Shown one piece after another: positions 1-11,954 of a DNA stretch of 64,000 nt. Origin of the DNA: Citrobacter youngae ATCC 29220. GTDB taxonomy: Bacteria > Pseudomonadota > Gammaproteobacteria > Enterobacterales > Enterobacteriaceae. The position numbers and the translations under genes are program-made. The notes under the pieces were generated by a model. The model did no database searches and was not told where the DNA came from. It was given only the letters and a program-made list of their open reading frames with translations. Position 1 is the first letter of the stretch. Each line of letters begins with the position of its first letter. Location of the stretch: assembly GCF_000155975.1 (NCBI RefSeq), contig NZ_GG730299.1, positions 1,892,882 through 1,956,881 of the forward strand, given 5' to 3'.

Positions 1-1091
1 GTGTATATAAAGATGAGACAGGCAAAACGCCGGTACTGACCAGCGTTAAAAAAGCCGAGCAATATATACTGGAAAATGAAACCACCAAAAATTACCTTGG
101 CATTGACGGTATTCCAGAGTTTGGTCGTTGCACTCAGGAATTACTGTTTGGTAAAGAGAGTTCACTTATCACCGACAAACGCGCACGTACAGCCCAGACC
201 CCTGGTGGTACTGGCGCCCTGCGCGTGGCGGCTGACTTCCTGGCAAAAAATACCTCGGCTAAACGCGTATGGGTAAGCAACCCTAGCTGGCCAAACCATA
301 AGAGCGTATTTAACTCAGCCGGCCTGGAAGTACGCGAATACAATTATTACGATGCCGCAAACCATTCATTAGACTTCGATGCGTTGCTGGCAAGCCTTAA
401 TGAAGCGCAAGCAGGCGACGTGGTATTATTCCACGGGTGCTGCCATAACCCAACCGGTATCGATCCTACGCTGGAACAGTGGCAAACGCTGGCGCAACTG
501 TCTGTCGAAAAAGGCTGGTTACCGCTGTTTGACTTCGCTTACCAGGGCTTTGCCCGTGGTCTGGAAGAAGATGCCGAAGGTCTGCGCGCATTCGCCGCGC
601 TGCACAAAGAGCTGATCGTCGCCAGCTCCTACTCCAAGAACTTTGGTCTGTACAATGAGCGCGTAGGCGCCTGTACGCTGGTGGCCGCCGATGCAGAAAG
701 CGTTGACCGCGCATTCAGCCAGATGAAATCTGCAATTCGCGCAAACTATTCCAACCCACCCGCTCACGGCGCATCCGTAGTCGCTACGATTTTGAGCAAC
801 GACGCTCTGCGCGCCATCTGGGAGCAGGAACTGACGGATATGCGCCAACGCATTCAGCGCATGCGTTTACTGTTCGTGAATACGCTGCAAGAGAAAGGTG
901 CGAGCCGCGACTTCAGCTTTATCATTAAGCAAAACGGCATGTTCTCATTCAGCGGCCTGACCAAAGAACAGGTTCTGCGTCTGCGTGAAGAGTTTGGTGT
1001 TTACGCCGTCGCTTCCGGGCGTGTGAACGTGGCAGGAATGACGCCAGATAATATGGCGCCGCTGTGCGAAGCGATTGTCGCTGTCCTGTAA
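1..1091 (+). CDS. aspC: Aspartate aminotransferase, 5' end missing
   Basis: PLP-dependent transamination between aspartate and 2-oxoglutarate; cytoplasmic, also contributes to aromatic amino acid synthesis. The frame is open from base 3, so the window cuts into the gene: translation begins [10 protein letters not shown], which corresponds to about residue 35 of the 396-residue E. coli enzyme, and 362 residues are present. The PLP lysine is in SYSKNFG (codon at 636-638, Lys246 in full-length numbering), the family position. The C-terminus ends EAIVAVL. The real start lies to the left of the window. It converges with gloC across a shared hairpin. Confidence 0.98.
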   Translation, partial: VYKDETGKTPVLTSVKKAEQYILENETTKNYLGIDGIPEFGRCTQELLFGKESSLITDKRARTAQTPGGTGALRVAADFLAKNTSAKRVWVSNPSWPNHKSVFNSAGLEVREYNYYDAANHSLDFDALLASLNEAQAGDVVLFHGCCHNPTGIDPTLEQWQTLAQLSVEKGWLPLFDFAYQGFARGLEEDAEGLRAFAALHKELIVASSYSKNFGLYNERVGACTLVAADAESVDRAFSQMKSAIRANYSNPPAHGASVVATILSNDALRAIWEQELTDMRQRIQRMRLLFVNTLQEKGASRDFSFIIKQNGMFSFSGLTKEQVLRLREEFGVYAVASGRVNVAGMTPDNMAPLCEAIVAVL

Positions 1092-1104
1092 TCTATCGCG
1101 CACT

Positions 1105-1130
1105 AAAAAGGCCGCAGTAGCGGCCTTTTT
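1105..1130. terminator. Bidirectional rho-independent terminator, aspC/gloC
   Basis: Perfect 11-bp stem (1105-1115 with 1120-1130) around an AGTA loop. It is A-tracted on one side and T-tracted on the other, so it can work on both strands. It lies between the convergent ends of aspC (+) and gloC (-). Confidence 0.92.
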
Positions 1131-1141
1131 CATTTACAGTT

Positions 1142-1789
1142 TTACCAGACGGGCATTTCATCCTGCAGGAACGGGTTATGCAGCCGCTCATTGCCCAGCG
1201 TGGAAAGCGGGCCGTGACCCGGAATAAACGTCACGTCATCGCCCAATGGCAAGAGTTTACGTTTAATCGCATCAATCAGTTGACTGTGATCGCCGCGCGG
1301 GAAGTCGCTGCGTCCTACGCCGCCTTTGAAAATCACGTCACCCGAAATCAGTAACTTTGACTGTTCATCAAAGAACACCACATGCCCCGGCGTGTGACCC
1401 GGACAATGCAGCACCTGTAATGAGACATTACCAACGCTGACCCGATCGCCGTCATTCAGCCAGCGATCGGGCGTCAACGGCTCACAATCTCCCAGACCAA
1501 ACATCCGGCTCTGAGCAGGAAGCCCTTGTAGCCAGAACTCATCTTCTTTTTCCGGGCCAATAACCGGTACACCATAGTGCTGTGCCAGTTCAGCCGCCGC
1601 CCCTACGTGATCAAGATGACCATGGGTGAGCAGGATCTGCATAAGCGTCAGACCGCTGGCCTCCACTTCCTGTTTGATTTTCTCGGCATCGCCGCCGGGA
1701 TCGACCAGCGCGGCCAGACGTGTCTGCTCACACCAGATTAACGAGCAGTTCTGGGCAAATGCAGTGACCGGAATAATACGATAGTTCAT
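1142..1789 (-). CDS. gloC: Type II glyoxalase (metallo-beta-lactamase fold), YcbL/GloC
   Basis: Hydrolyses S-D-lactoylglutathione to D-lactate and glutathione, the second step of methylglyoxal detoxification; a smaller relative of GloB. 215 residues, the E. coli YcbL length. The metal-binding THGHLDH motif is at residues 55-61 (His56, His58, Asp60, His61), followed by a second histidine region CPGHTPGH and a GDVIF segment carrying the bridging Asp. It lies 28 bp downstream of mepK on the same strand, so the two are probably co-transcribed. Function is inferred from the family. Confidence 0.93.
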   Translation of the reverse strand: MNYRIIPVTAFAQNCSLIWCEQTRLAALVDPGGDAEKIKQEVEASGLTLMQILLTHGHLDHVGAAAELAQHYGVPVIGPEKEDEFWLQGLPAQSRMFGLGDCEPLTPDRWLNDGDRVSVGNVSLQVLHCPGHTPGHVVFFDEQSKLLISGDVIFKGGVGRSDFPRGDHSQLIDAIKRKLLPLGDDVTFIPGHGPLSTLGNERLHNPFLQDEMPVW

Positions 1790-1817
1790 ACAGCTCCTGT
1801 TTCATTAAGCTTACGGA

Positions 1818-2366
1818 TCACCAGTGCCGTGCAGGTCCGGTGTCAATATGCACAAAGTTACTGCTGGGGTAGTATCCTACACCACCTGCGCGCATAGATA
1901 ACGCAGCTTTGCGAATATTACTTAATGCGATGCCTTCAATATGGAAATCCATGGCCTGGCCTTTGGTGTGGTAGCTTTTCTTAGCGACGCCACGGCTGCG
2001 GGCACGGAGTTCATTATTGGTATCGATTGAGCGATAGCCAGAGATCAGCTGTACGGGTTTACGCGTGCCCAGCAGACCCTGCAGACGGAAGAGTTGATCA
2101 AACAATCCCGGGTCAATGGATTTCACTTTATTGGCCCGAAAATCACGGAAAAAGTGGTTAAGTTTTGCTAATTCGTCCTGAATATAGCCCCTGCCATCAA
2201 AAAATTCTGCTTTTATTGACTCACCGGTATGCAGGTTATTCAAAGTCAATATACGCGGACGTGGGGTAGAGAGTGTTGCAAACGCAGGCGTAGGCAGGAT
2301 GGCAGCGCCGAGGGCAATGCCACCAAGCGCCAGCAGTTTGCGGCGATTAGCGTCAAATTTGTCCAT
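1818..2366 (-). CDS. mepK: Murein endopeptidase MepK (YcbK), Tat-exported
   Basis: 182-residue M15-like (DUF882) zinc peptidase. In E. coli MepK preferentially cleaves the 3-3 (mDap-mDap) crosslinks of peptidoglycan that L,D-transpeptidases make. The N-terminus has a twin-arginine signal (NRRKLLALGG, then a hydrophobic stretch to about residue 30), implying folded export to the periplasm. Likely zinc ligands are His133, Asp140 (HTKGQAMD) and His173 (FVHIDTG). It lies directly downstream of ldtD, whose product makes the bonds MepK cuts. Confidence 0.93.
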   Translation of the reverse strand: MDKFDANRRKLLALGGIALGAAILPTPAFATLSTPRPRILTLNNLHTGESIKAEFFDGRGYIQDELAKLNHFFRDFRANKVKSIDPGLFDQLFRLQGLLGTRKPVQLISGYRSIDTNNELRARSRGVAKKSYHTKGQAMDFHIEGIALSNIRKAALSMRAGGVGYYPSSNFVHIDTGPARHW

Positions 2367-2543
2367 GGTATTAAGATCTACAAGGTCAATGTTATCGTAT
2401 GTATGCTCTAGCGCACGCGGGAAACCTTATCTGGCTAAGTAGTCCACGTCAAGGCTCCCAACCCCAGGAAATACGGGGCTTACAGCCATTTTGCCCCGTT
2501 TCCGTCATAACTTACGACAATCATTTTCCTCGAACTGCTTCAT

Positions 2544-4295
2544 TTATCTGATTAATTGTTCGGCTTTTGCCACAATTTGTGCGCTGGATCGCGCAGTCAG
2601 ATCGTAATTGTAAATATCTGTACGATACTGCGTCCGACCATCCGCTCCGACAAACGCGGTCAGGTAGTAGAGATTGACCGGAATATTCTGGCGAATATTC
2701 ACGTACCGCGTGTCCCCTTGCTTCAGGGCGTCCGAGATGCGCGTATCATTCCACCCCGCATCCTGTAGCAGCATATTCGCCAGCTCAGAGGCCTTATTCA
2801 CACGCACGCAGCCTGAGCTAAGCGCCCGCGTATCTTTCTGGAACAGATTGTGGTTCGGCGTATCGTGCAGATAAATAGCGTCTGAACTCGGCATATTAAA
2901 TTTATAACGTCCGAGTGAGTTACGTGCGCCCGGCGCCTGCTGGAAGCGGAACGGCAGATTGGATGCGGTGATGGTCGCCCAGTCAACCTGCCACGGATCG
3001 ATCGTTTCTTTGCTGTTCCAGCCGCGCATTACGGTATAACCGTGACGCTCAAGGTATCCTGGGTCATTCCATACCTTAGGCAGAATATCTTTGCGTGCCA
3101 GCGTCGGCGGTACGTTCCACGGCGGGTTAACGACCACGTTATTCAGCGCGCTGCTCATCATCGGCGTTTTACGATCGGGACGCCCGACGATAACGCGGGA
3201 GGCCAGCACCTGATTGCCGTTCTGATAATAAACCAGCGAGTAGGCAGGAATATTCACCATGATACCGGTAGATAAATCACCCGGCAGCAGACGCAAACGC
3301 TGAATATTCAACGCCAGCACCCCCGCACGCTGAGCGGGCGTGACGTTCAACCAGTCACGCGTCGCGGGTCCAATTGCGCCATCGGCCCCCAGCCCCTGCC
3401 ATGTCTGAAAACGCTTCACCGCCTCAACCAGTTCACTGCCGTAAGCACTACGCCCTTCTTTAGCAGCCGTACTGACGACTGACTCCAGCATCCCGGTACG
3501 GCGTAAAATCTCACGCAGCGCGGGGATGTCGTTACTCCATTCACCGGGGCGCAGCGTCGAGGTGCTGGTTAACTGCGGCCAGGGACGGGTATCGCTCACC
3601 AGCTTCAGCAGCGATTCATGCATCGCTGCGTACTGCGGATGCTGAGGCGCCAGACCAGCAATAAACGACGTCAGTTGACCATTATCCAGCGCCACCTGCC
3701 ACTGGTTGATTACGGAAATCGGCGGAGTCGCCAGCACATAGGGCTTATTGCTGTAGAGCCAGTGATTACCTTTGACGGGGATGTTAGCGATAAAGTGCAG
3801 ATACCCCATCAGAGCATCAGACAGCACGATGTCTCGCGCCTGACCGGTTACTGCCGGGTCAGTCAGCAACGCGACCCAGGTGGTAAATTGCGGCTGAAAT
3901 CCGGCAATCGCCACCTCGGCCAGCTGCTGCTGAAAGGCTTTTACCGCATCACGATTTTCCCACATCGGCTTCATATCGCGCGCAGCGTACAGCAGCTCCA
4001 GCTGGCTCATATATACCGGCGTGAAGCCCGCTGGAAGTTGGGATTGTAATTCGGCGCGCGCCTTATCGACAGACATGCCCTCCGGCAGCGGTTGGATCCC
4101 CGCCATGATAGCTGTAGCGGAAGCTTGAACCTGCGGCTGCGATAGCGCCGTGGGCTGTTCACTGACGGCGGCTGAGCTGTCGCCAGGGATCATTTCAGGC
4201 TCGTCGGCCTGCGCATTGAACAGTGGAGCGAATGTTACGGCCAGGCATAAACTGATTGCCGACAGCCGACGACCACACATTTTATTAAGCAACAT
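2544..4295 (-). CDS. ldtD: L,D-transpeptidase LdtD (YcbB)
   Basis: Periplasmic enzyme forming 3-3 crosslinks in peptidoglycan, bypassing penicillin-binding proteins. The start chosen is ATG at 4293-4295 ([10 protein letters not shown]), which has AGGGGG just upstream and begins a clear Sec signal peptide ending near FNAQA. The frame stays open 32 codons further to 4391, but that stretch looks untranslated. 583 residues: signal, N-terminal scaffold domain, peptidoglycan-binding domain ([14 protein letters not shown]), then the YkuD catalytic domain with the SSGCVRV motif and Cys496 as nucleophile. Compared with the 615-residue E. coli protein, a segment of about 30 residues is missing before the PG-binding domain (after TGMLES). 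Confidence 0.95.
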   Translation of the reverse strand: MLLNKMCGRRLSAISLCLAVTFAPLFNAQADEPEMIPGDSSAAVSEQPTALSQPQVQASATAIMAGIQPLPEGMSVDKARAELQSQLPAGFTPVYMSQLELLYAARDMKPMWENRDAVKAFQQQLAEVAIAGFQPQFTTWVALLTDPAVTGQARDIVLSDALMGYLHFIANIPVKGNHWLYSNKPYVLATPPISVINQWQVALDNGQLTSFIAGLAPQHPQYAAMHESLLKLVSDTRPWPQLTSTSTLRPGEWSNDIPALREILRRTGMLESVVSTAAKEGRSAYGSELVEAVKRFQTWQGLGADGAIGPATRDWLNVTPAQRAGVLALNIQRLRLLPGDLSTGIMVNIPAYSLVYYQNGNQVLASRVIVGRPDRKTPMMSSALNNVVVNPPWNVPPTLARKDILPKVWNDPGYLERHGYTVMRGWNSKETIDPWQVDWATITASNLPFRFQQAPGARNSLGRYKFNMPSSDAIYLHDTPNHNLFQKDTRALSSGCVRVNKASELANMLLQDAGWNDTRISDALKQGDTRYVNIRQNIPVNLYYLTAFVGADGRTQYRTDIYNYDLTARSSAQIVAKAEQLIR

Positions 4296-4525
4296 CCCTT
4301 GCCCCCTGTTTTCTTTATCATACTTTGAGTAGCCAGACCGAATGCATTCCCCTTTTGATGGCGGGGTCGAGCCTGTAAAACGCCAATACAATCTGAAGTA
4401 TGACGAGCAAGCCCGGTGACGCGTTGGGCTTACCTTTAGTATATAAACATCAACTAGCTTTTGCCTAACCTAATGTAAAGAAGTCTAAAGAAATTACACC
4501 AGGCATTATGTGCTTTTCAGAAAAG

Positions 4526-4553
4526 AAGAAGGCGGCCATTTAGCCGCCTTCTT
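4526..4553 (-). terminator. Rho-independent terminator after mukB
   Basis: Perfect 11-bp stem (4526-4536 with 4543-4553), loop CATTTA, followed on the minus strand by a TTTTC run. It sits 3 bp beyond the mukB stop codon and separates the cmoM-mukFEB operon from ldtD. Confidence 0.9.
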
Positions 4554-4555
4554 AC

Positions 4556-7500
4556 TTAGCTTGCCTGTGAGGAGGCGTCTTCGGTTCCTGGCAATGGCTC
4601 AGGTAACTGCGGTGCAAAACCGCGCAACCCCACCACGTGAACGTGCTCGGTATTCTGGAAGACTTTACGCACCAGTTTGTAGGTGGTGCCTTTCTCCGGG
4701 CTGATGTTTTCCGGCGCGGCGATAATCAACTGCATCTGTAAACGCTCGCACAGTTCAAACAGGGTCGCGATAGAACGCGCATCAAGTCGTGCGGCTTCAT
4801 CAAGGAACAGCAGACGGCAAGGCGAGATATCTTTCCCGCGCAGTCTACGACCTTCATCTTCCCAGCTTTGCACCACCATCACCAGAATAGACATCCCGGT
4901 CCCGATCGCTTCCCCCGTCGACAGCGCGCCAGATTCGGCACGCAGCCAGCCGTCGGAGCCACGGTTAACCTCGACTTCCATTTCCAGATAGTTACGGTAG
5001 TCCAGCAGCTCTTCACCAATGGTTTGCGGCGTGCGTTGCCCCATATCAATCTGCGGATTCAGACGCTGATACAGCTTCGCCAGCGCTTCAGAGAAGGTCA
5101 GACGGTTGCTGTTAAACAGATCCTGATGCTGTTCATGCTGTTCGGAAAGCACGTCCAGTAAAGTGGCATGCGTCTCACGCACGTTGACGTTCAGACGAAC
5201 GCTGTTTACCTGGCCAAACGATACGCTTTGCAGACCCTGGTTCAGCATACGAATACGGTTTTGTTCACGCTGAATCGTCTTACGAATAATGTTCGCCACG
5301 CTGCGGGAGCTGATCGCCAGCTTCTGTTCACGCGAGGTTAACTCTTCCGTCAGACGGCTCAGTTCGATCTCCATCTGCTCGATAGCTTCTACCGGATCGT
5401 CGGTACGGATAATATCCTGACGAATACGTTCACGCAGATGCTGATAAACCGCGACAAAGAACTGAATTTTACGCTCTGGACGTTTTGGATCTTCAGACAT
5501 GCGCAGCACATCGCGCAGATGCTCGTTATCCGCAACCGCCAGACGTAGCGCGCCGAGGGCCTTATCCGACATCGAACGCAGTTCATCACCGGAAAGGTAG
5601 GCCAGCTCACGACGGTGCAGACGGCGTTCAACGCCGTTGTCTTTCACCATACGCATGACCGCGCACCAGCCTGCTTTCGCGGTGACCACCTGTTCGCGCA
5701 TCTCAAAATAATCGCGCTCCAGCTTGCGCAACTTGCGGGTCAGGTTGTCCATCTCCGCTTCGCAGAAGGTCAACGCTTTTTCCAACTGGTTACGACGCGC
5801 ACGGTTGTTGCTGAGCTGCGCATGCAGTTCATCACGACGGATCCGGGCGCGCTCTTCGGCGCCGCTGTCAGCGCGAACGCCGATATCCTGCAGTTCACGT
5901 TGTAAATCGTTAAGCAGCTCTTTCTTGGTGTCATAGGAGCTTTTCAGCGACGCCAGGACCTGATTGTACTGGCTTAGCTGTGCGGCGTGGCTGCGCAGCG
6001 CTTCACGCGCGCGAGTACGTTCAGCTTCCGCCTGTTCCAGACGTGCACGCAGTTTTTCGTTCAGGTCGCTGTTACCGCTCAGCATTTCAGCTGAATCGGA
6101 ATAGCTGAAGTGCGCGCGGCGTTGTACGACCTCCGTTAGCGCAAAAGCCTGCTGACGCGCATCACGCTGCATCTGCTGAGAATAGGCGTAGTCTTCTTTC
6201 AGCTGTTCAAACTGCTCGGGGTCATTTTGCAGAACCGAAACAATCGGTTCCAGTTTGGCTAGCTGATTGCCATGCTGCTGCACAAAACGCGCCGCTTCCT
6301 GGGCTTCATCCAGACGCTCGCGAATTTCGTCAACGCGATCGGCAAGCGTTTCATCTGCCAACAGGTTCAAACGCGGCAGCAGGCGGTTCAGCGCGGAGAC
6401 CCCCTCTTTCGCCTGTTCAAACTGCATCCGGCTTTGCTGGTTATCATTTTCATGATTGGTCAGCGCCCGCTCCAGCTCAACGCGACGGCTATTTAACTGC
6501 CGAATTTCCGCTTCGGGATCGGCTTCAAACGCCACCGACAAATGGCTGCCGATAAAGCGGCTGAATGCCTGATGCAGACGCTGCGTTTTCTGCACGTCAA
6601 ATGAAAGCGTGGCGAAACGCTCAGACAGCCCTTCACGCTCGGCATGCAGGGTTTCGATACGGCTTTCGCGCGCGGCGCGGCCGAAAATCGGCACCGTCGG
6701 GAAGCGGGAATAACGCCACTGGCGCTCGGCGGTTTTTACCACCACCGCGTTTTCCAGCTCATCCACGCTGAACACGCTGTCATCAAACGACTGCGGATCC
6801 CCTTCGATGAAATAGAGATCTTCCGGACAATCCGTCAGCCCTTCAAGCTGTTCGGTAATCAGCGACAGATCCGGCACCACGATAGCATGGCGCGAAGGAC
6901 CGTACAGCGCAGAGAAGTACGGCGCATCTTCAAGGCTAACGTCATCATAAATTTCTGACAGCAGCACGCCGCCAAAGCGCTCCGCCAGCGCGTTCAGACG
7001 CTGATCTTCCGCCCCGCCCGGCTGGCTTAAACGTTCAATCTCTTCATCAACCGCATTTTTGCGCGCGCCGACTTCATCACGCTCGACAATGGCCTCGCGT
7101 TCGCGCTCCAGCAGTTGTTGCAGATATTCGGTGACCTCCTGGCTGGAGGTAAACTCTTCGCCGCACTGTTCGCTGAGCTGGTTCAGGCTATTTTGCGCGG
7201 CCAGCCAGACAGGGGCGCGTTTCATCAGGTGCTGGATACGAGACTGCAGCTGTTCCTGCTCCTGACGCAGCGTCATACGCTGTTCGCTGGCGGACGAAAC
7301 GCTGTCCGACAAGGCGGCGATGCGTGCTTCCAGCTCCTGGTGCAGCGCTTCCAGCTCATCGATATCAAACTGTTTACCCTGACGCTTGCAGAATTCCGCC
7401 AGAAGACGTTCGGCGTCCTGCTGTTCGCGCAGACGCTGCTCCAGCTCGCTAAGACGCATACGCAACGGCTGAACCTGCTCCGCCAGATGGCGCTGCTCAA

Positions 7501-9016
7501 CGCCTTCCCGCAGCAGTTCACGCGCCACGCTCCAGGCCTCACCGCGCGCCAGCGGACCATTGATCGCCGCCACCAGCTGATAAGCCTGTTCGAACTGGCT
7601 ATGCGCGGTTTGCGCCACGCTCATTTTTTGTTCCAGCGTCAGCAGTTTTTCAGTGGCTTCCTGCTCTTTAGCCTGGAAGGTTTCCAGCCATTCGGCGGCG
7701 CTGTCGGCGGTCAGATCCGGTAAGTGGCACAGATCTTTGGCCCGGCTTAACGCCTGAATCGCCTGGGTGTACTGGATGGCTCGCGTTTGCTGAACGTCCA
7801 GCGCCTGCTGGTAATCGGCAAGCTGGCTTTTCAGCTCATCCACTTCCAGCTCAGCGGCTTCTGCGCGGGCTTCGTTTTCATCCTGGCGGTCAACGGCTTC
7901 CGCGACCACCTCATTCTGTTCTTCGAGACGGACCTGCAGTTCTTCAAGATCCGCTTCGTAGCGTTCAATTTTTTCCTGCTGACGCAGCGCGGTTTGCACC
8001 AGGTTCAGGTGATCGCTCGCCGCCTGATAATCAGCTTCCAGATCGCCTTCCGCGCCGTTGTGCTCGCCCAGTTCGCGCGCCATATCCACATGCTTGTACT
8101 GCTCTGCCGCCAGCTGCTTGCGTGAAGTATGCAGTTCACGACGATATTCCAGCGCTTTATCGAGATGGATACGACGTTCGTTGGCGTGGCGCATATAATC
8201 CGCTGCCACGTAGTTGGTCGCTTCGCTGATCAAATGCTTAAACAGGTCGCGGTCAGACTGGGTTACGCGAATGGCTTCCAGCGTCATGCGGTTTTCACGC
8301 AGCGCGGCTTCCATATCCTGGAACGCTTTACGTACGCCGCTGTTTTCTGGCAGCAGGTAATCACGCAGCGAGCGAGTAATCGCGCTGGAGATCCCGCCAT
8401 ACAGCGAGGCTTCAATCAGGCGATAGAATTTACTACGATCGGACGCAGAGCGCAGACGACGGGCAATAATGCCCAGATCGAACATCAGCGAGTGATAGTC
8501 GGTGATTGAGTTGAACTGCTTAAACTGCACGCCTTCTATCTCATCAAGCTTCTCTTTCAGCTCTGGGAGAGACAGGACGCGCGCCTGGCGTTCGTTCAGC
8601 GTTTCCGTAACCAGTTGGGTGGGCTGCACCGACATCGGCAGTCCCTGAATGGCAAACGGTTTGATATCCACTTTACGATCGCGCCCGGCAACCTGCTGCA
8701 GACGAACACCGACAACCACGCGCTGATGGCGCGAGTTGAGAACGTCGAGCATTGAGTAACAGACCCCGGCTTTCAGCTTACCGTGCAGACCCTTATCACG
8801 TGAACCACTGGTCGCACCGGCTTCGGTGGTGTTACGGAAATGCAGCAGGGTTAAGTCCGGGATCAGCGCCGTAACAAATGCCGCCATGGTCGTGGATTTA
8901 CCCGCACCGTTCCCGCCGGACAGCGTGGTAACCAGCTCATCAAGGTCGAAGGTACGGGCAAAAAAACCATTCCAGTTAATCAGCGTAAGTGAGCGAAATT
9001 TACCGCGTTCAATCAT
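4556..9016 (-). CDS. mukB: Chromosome partition protein MukB (SMC-like condensin ATPase)
   Basis: 1486 residues, exactly the E. coli length. MukB dimers with MukE and MukF condense and segregate the chromosome by ATP-driven loop extrusion. Walker A is GGNGAGKS (residues 34-41). Long coiled-coil arms flank a central hinge rich in short hydrophobic segments near residues 650-770. The C-terminal head has the ABC signature region [10 protein letters not shown] and Walker [12 protein letters not shown], with catalytic Glu1407. Its start overlaps the mukE stop by one base (TAATG), indicating translational coupling. Coupling fits the need for fixed subunit stoichiometry. Confidence 0.99.
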   Translation of the reverse strand: MIERGKFRSLTLINWNGFFARTFDLDELVTTLSGGNGAGKSTTMAAFVTALIPDLTLLHFRNTTEAGATSGSRDKGLHGKLKAGVCYSMLDVLNSRHQRVVVGVRLQQVAGRDRKVDIKPFAIQGLPMSVQPTQLVTETLNERQARVLSLPELKEKLDEIEGVQFKQFNSITDYHSLMFDLGIIARRLRSASDRSKFYRLIEASLYGGISSAITRSLRDYLLPENSGVRKAFQDMEAALRENRMTLEAIRVTQSDRDLFKHLISEATNYVAADYMRHANERRIHLDKALEYRRELHTSRKQLAAEQYKHVDMARELGEHNGAEGDLEADYQAASDHLNLVQTALRQQEKIERYEADLEELQVRLEEQNEVVAEAVDRQDENEARAEAAELEVDELKSQLADYQQALDVQQTRAIQYTQAIQALSRAKDLCHLPDLTADSAAEWLETFQAKEQEATEKLLTLEQKMSVAQTAHSQFEQAYQLVAAINGPLARGEAWSVARELLREGVEQRHLAEQVQPLRMRLSELEQRLREQQDAERLLAEFCKRQGKQFDIDELEALHQELEARIAALSDSVSSASEQRMTLRQEQEQLQSRIQHLMKRAPVWLAAQNSLNQLSEQCGEEFTSSQEVTEYLQQLLEREREAIVERDEVGARKNAVDEEIERLSQPGGAEDQRLNALAERFGGVLLSEIYDDVSLEDAPYFSALYGPSRHAIVVPDLSLITEQLEGLTDCPEDLYFIEGDPQSFDDSVFSVDELENAVVVKTAERQWRYSRFPTVPIFGRAARESRIETLHAEREGLSERFATLSFDVQKTQRLHQAFSRFIGSHLSVAFEADPEAEIRQLNSRRVELERALTNHENDNQQSRMQFEQAKEGVSALNRLLPRLNLLADETLADRVDEIRERLDEAQEAARFVQQHGNQLAKLEPIVSVLQNDPEQFEQLKEDYAYSQQMQRDARQQAFALTEVVQRRAHFSYSDSAEMLSGNSDLNEKLRARLEQAEAERTRAREALRSHAAQLSQYNQVLASLKSSYDTKKELLNDLQRELQDIGVRADSGAEERARIRRDELHAQLSNNRARRNQLEKALTFCEAEMDNLTRKLRKLERDYFEMREQVVTAKAGWCAVMRMVKDNGVERRLHRRELAYLSGDELRSMSDKALGALRLAVADNEHLRDVLRMSEDPKRPERKIQFFVAVYQHLRERIRQDIIRTDDPVEAIEQMEIELSRLTEELTSREQKLAISSRSVANIIRKTIQREQNRIRMLNQGLQSVSFGQVNSVRLNVNVRETHATLLDVLSEQHEQHQDLFNSNRLTFSEALAKLYQRLNPQIDMGQRTPQTIGEELLDYRNYLEMEVEVNRGSDGWLRAESGALSTGEAIGTGMSILVMVVQSWEDEGRRLRGKDISPCRLLFLDEAARLDARSIATLFELCERLQMQLIIAAPENISPEKGTTYKLVRKVFQNTEHVHVVGLRGFAPQLPEPLPGTEDASSQAS

Positions 9017-9720
9017 TATTCTTCTTCTCCACTGTCCGGCTGATTCTCTTCGGGCTCATCGTTAAGCTGCAGGCGGTTCTCGACCGGCATCGCTTCGCCA
9101 TCACGAATTAAGCGACGCTGCGCTTCGCGCGGATCGTCACCGCTGCGCACGTCCGCGCCAAAGCGGAAGACCGACTCAGTAATGCGGAATTTGCTGCTGT
9201 CGTGGCCCATAAACCACACCATGCCTAAGCGACGCAGGCGGTTTAGCGAAGAACGGACCTTTTCCTGTAGCTTCTGGCGGTCAACGTCCGAGCCGGTTGA
9301 ACGGTTGTTCACCAGCTTCAGCAGTTTCGCTTCATCAGCCAGCGTGAGCAGCTCGTCGTACAATTCTTGCTGGGTAAAAATCCCCTCATTCGCCAGGCGT
9401 TCCGGGCTGAGATAGAGATAACAAAGAATTTTACCCACCATCATGTCCAGTTCGGACAGAACCGAACGCGGAATGATCGTCGTTGAACGCGGGCGAAGGT
9501 AGAAGAACCCTTCCGGCGCACGGATCAATTCCACGTTATAGCGGCTGTAAAACTCTTCAAAATATTCCTGAAAATCCATCAGGAAGGCATGATTATCCAG
9601 TTCATCCAGGCCGATATGTCGGCCCGAACGTAAGGCGCTATCCAGCGCCGGAAATAACGGATTCGCCAGCGCCTGCGCCAGCTTTACCGGCATCACTTGT
9701 TCAATATTTGTCAATGACAT
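9016..9720 (-). CDS. mukE: Chromosome partition protein MukE
   Basis: Winged-helix (kite-family) subunit that binds the MukF kleisin and regulates the MukB ATPase. The start chosen is ATG at 9718-9720 (MSLTNIEQV), which gives 234 residues, the E. coli length, and overlaps mukF by 20 bp; a Met nine codons upstream (9747) is in frame but less likely. The acidic tail ([10 protein letters not shown]) is typical. Third gene of cmoM-mukF-mukE-mukB. Confidence 0.97.
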   Translation of the reverse strand: MSLTNIEQVMPVKLAQALANPLFPALDSALRSGRHIGLDELDNHAFLMDFQEYFEEFYSRYNVELIRAPEGFFYLRPRSTTIIPRSVLSELDMMVGKILCYLYLSPERLANEGIFTQQELYDELLTLADEAKLLKLVNNRSTGSDVDRQKLQEKVRSSLNRLRRLGMVWFMGHDSSKFRITESVFRFGADVRSGDDPREAQRRLIRDGEAMPVENRLQLNDEPEENQPDSGEEE

Positions 9721-11023
9721 GCGCCTGTACCTTGGCTCCGTAATCATTAATCGGCTGCCATTTGGCTGGCAGTCCGGTGAAATCTGCTTGCGCTACGCCA
9801 AGGCGTACCGCCTGATCGATAACAATACGCGCGACGTCGAAATGACGCGCACGTGGATATTGCGCCAGATACTCGCGCACTACCAAACCGAGATCCAGTG
9901 GTGTTTGTCTGGATTTGTAGATAGCCAGCTGTTCTTCGATGATCGCCGCCAGCTGTTCACGGATCTCGTTAAATTCTTCATATTCCAGGTCTGCCGGAAG
10001 CTCACCGGTGACCTCTTCGTCACGCAGCACCATCTCCTCGTCACGCATATCCAGCAGGCGATCGGCATTGGCATAGGTCAGCGCCCATGGATCGTCAAAG
10101 TAGGTCTGCACGGACTGGCGCAGACGCTGGGCAAAGACGCGGTTTTTATCCATATCAATCGCGGTACGGATAAACTTATGCACGTGACGATCGTAGCCGA
10201 TCCACAAATCAATAGACTGCTGGCCCCAACTGATAATACGGTCGAGCTTACTTTGTAAGTCAAACACCAGCTTGTCGACAAAATGCAAATCGTCATGCGC
10301 CATCGTGGCATCCTGGATGCGTAACAGGTTAGCCTGCAGCTTATCCCCCGCCGCTTCCAGCGTATCCTGCAGTTCACGCAGCGTACCCGACGTTTCAGAA
10401 AGCAGCAGTTCACAGCTGGAGATCGCCGCCCGCCAGTCTTTGTTCAGCAACTGTGCGATGTCGTCTTTTACCTGCTGCTGCTGTTCATCCATGATGCGCT
10501 GGGTGAGATCGATACTGTCGAAAATCTCCGCCACCGAGTATTTCAATGGCGCATAGACGTTGCGATGCCAGTGGAACTCATCGCCGCCTTCCGCAGCCGC
10601 ATCCGCGGCGCGCTTCAGTTCGCCTGCAACAATCGACAGCTGCATTGAAAGACGCAGCGTTGAAAATTCGCGCTGACGAATGTAGTAATCCGTGATGCCA
10701 ATCCCGAGCGGCGTTAAACGGTAAATGGCGTTGCCTTCCGCCTGCTCGCTGGTAAAGCGGTTCAGCAGACGTTGACGCACCATATCGTTGATCGCGTTGT
10801 TGGCGCGTACGCCGATGGTTTCGCTGGTTTGCTCAAACGCATCACTCACATGGCGGAACGCATCCACCAGTTCACCTTCACTCATCTCACCGTCAAGCCG
10901 CTCACCGTTCAGTGTCGCGACCGCCAGCAGGAACGAAAGTCTGTCTACCGGCAGAGAGATGGAGAAGTCATTTTTTCTGGCCCAGGCAACCAGTTCGGGG
11001 ACTGTCTGGGAAAATTCACTCAT
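9701..11023 (-). CDS. mukF: Chromosome partition protein MukF (kleisin)
   Basis: 440 residues, matching E. coli. MukF is the kleisin of the MukBEF condensin: an N-terminal winged-helix dimerisation region (residues 1-120), a helical middle that contacts the MukB neck, and a C-terminal winged helix that binds the MukB head cap. Its start overlaps the end of cmoM by 8 bp and its end overlaps mukE by 20 bp, so the operon is tightly coupled. Confidence 0.98.
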   Translation of the reverse strand: MSEFSQTVPELVAWARKNDFSISLPVDRLSFLLAVATLNGERLDGEMSEGELVDAFRHVSDAFEQTSETIGVRANNAINDMVRQRLLNRFTSEQAEGNAIYRLTPLGIGITDYYIRQREFSTLRLSMQLSIVAGELKRAADAAAEGGDEFHWHRNVYAPLKYSVAEIFDSIDLTQRIMDEQQQQVKDDIAQLLNKDWRAAISSCELLLSETSGTLRELQDTLEAAGDKLQANLLRIQDATMAHDDLHFVDKLVFDLQSKLDRIISWGQQSIDLWIGYDRHVHKFIRTAIDMDKNRVFAQRLRQSVQTYFDDPWALTYANADRLLDMRDEEMVLRDEEVTGELPADLEYEEFNEIREQLAAIIEEQLAIYKSRQTPLDLGLVVREYLAQYPRARHFDVARIVIDQAVRLGVAQADFTGLPAKWQPINDYGAKVQAHVIDKY

Positions 11024-11819
11024 AAATTATCCTTGCATCTGCGGCTCGGGCCGGACTTTTAATCGCGGTGACATGAATATAGCGCCCAAGGCTGATATAC
11101 GGTTCCTGGCGGCAATAGCGCGTTTCTAACTCAAGTAACATTTCGTAGTCGTCATGCTGTTTATGCTTATCGCGTAGATAATCATGAAACACGCGGACGC
11201 CCGTTTTACCCGTTATCTGCCAACCGATCTCTTCCAGCCACTGGTAGACCTGCTCCGGATCGCGTGGGTAGTCCGGTGATAGCGTACGCTTTTTACGTTT
11301 CGGCATTCCCACCTGCACATAGTCAAAGTTCCCTGCGACCATGTTATGCATCAACAGACCGTTAGCATTGTAGAACATTAACGACAGCGCGCCGCCAGGG
11401 CGTAATACCGACCACAGCGTCTGCAACACGCTGACCGGATCCGTCACCCATTCCAGCACAGCATGAAACAATATCAGATCAACCGGGGTTTCCAAATGCG
11501 CAGTAACGTCCTGAGCGGCGCATTGTATGAAATGCATGTTTCCGCTCACACCTTTTGCCTCTGCCGCCTGTTGCGCTCGGGCGATCATTTCGCCTGAAAG
11601 ATCGCATAATGTCACGAAGTGACCACGTTCCGCCATTTTGATGGCCGTTTGCCCTTCACCGCCACCGGCATCCAGAATGTGTAATTTTTGCTCGCCGAGC
11701 GTCGCCAATAATCGATCCAAATCCTGCCAAAGGATAGCCTGTCTTAATTGACCTTTGGTGGTGCCGTAAATGTTACGGGAAAATTTCTCGGCAATGTCAT
11801 CAAAATTGCGATCCCGCAT
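11016..11819 (-). CDS. cmoM: tRNA 5-carboxymethoxyuridine methyltransferase CmoM (SmtA)
   Basis: SAM-dependent methyltransferase that esterifies 5-carboxymethoxyuridine (cmo5U) at tRNA position 34 to mcmo5U. The Rossmann motif I is [12 protein letters not shown]; a class I fold follows with [10 protein letters not shown] and [13 protein letters not shown]. The start chosen is ATG at 11817-11819 (MRDRNFDD) with GTGGAGAG upstream, giving 267 residues; a GTG four codons upstream (11831) is also in frame. First gene of the muk operon, overlapping mukF by 8 bp. The tRNA role is unrelated to condensin function, so the linkage probably reflects shared transcription. Confidence 0.95.
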   Translation of the reverse strand: MRDRNFDDIAEKFSRNIYGTTKGQLRQAILWQDLDRLLATLGEQKLHILDAGGGEGQTAIKMAERGHFVTLCDLSGEMIARAQQAAEAKGVSGNMHFIQCAAQDVTAHLETPVDLILFHAVLEWVTDPVSVLQTLWSVLRPGGALSLMFYNANGLLMHNMVAGNFDYVQVGMPKRKKRTLSPDYPRDPEQVYQWLEEIGWQITGKTGVRVFHDYLRDKHKQHDDYEMLLELETRYCRQEPYISLGRYIHVTAIKSPARAADARIIYE

Positions 11820-11954
11820 CGGGCTCTCCACATGCTGGCTTTAGGGTGACTGAGTAAAACCGCTATTTTGTCACACCCACGCCGAGAATGAACCTTCCTG
11901 GTGTAATATCCCTGCAGATCCCCTGCTATATGGTTAAAAAAGGAACCAAAAAGG

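Noticed and set aside
2544-4391. Longer LdtD with 32 extra N-terminal codons
   Set aside because: The extra part ends before a strong ribosome binding site and would bury the signal peptide behind a polar stretch.
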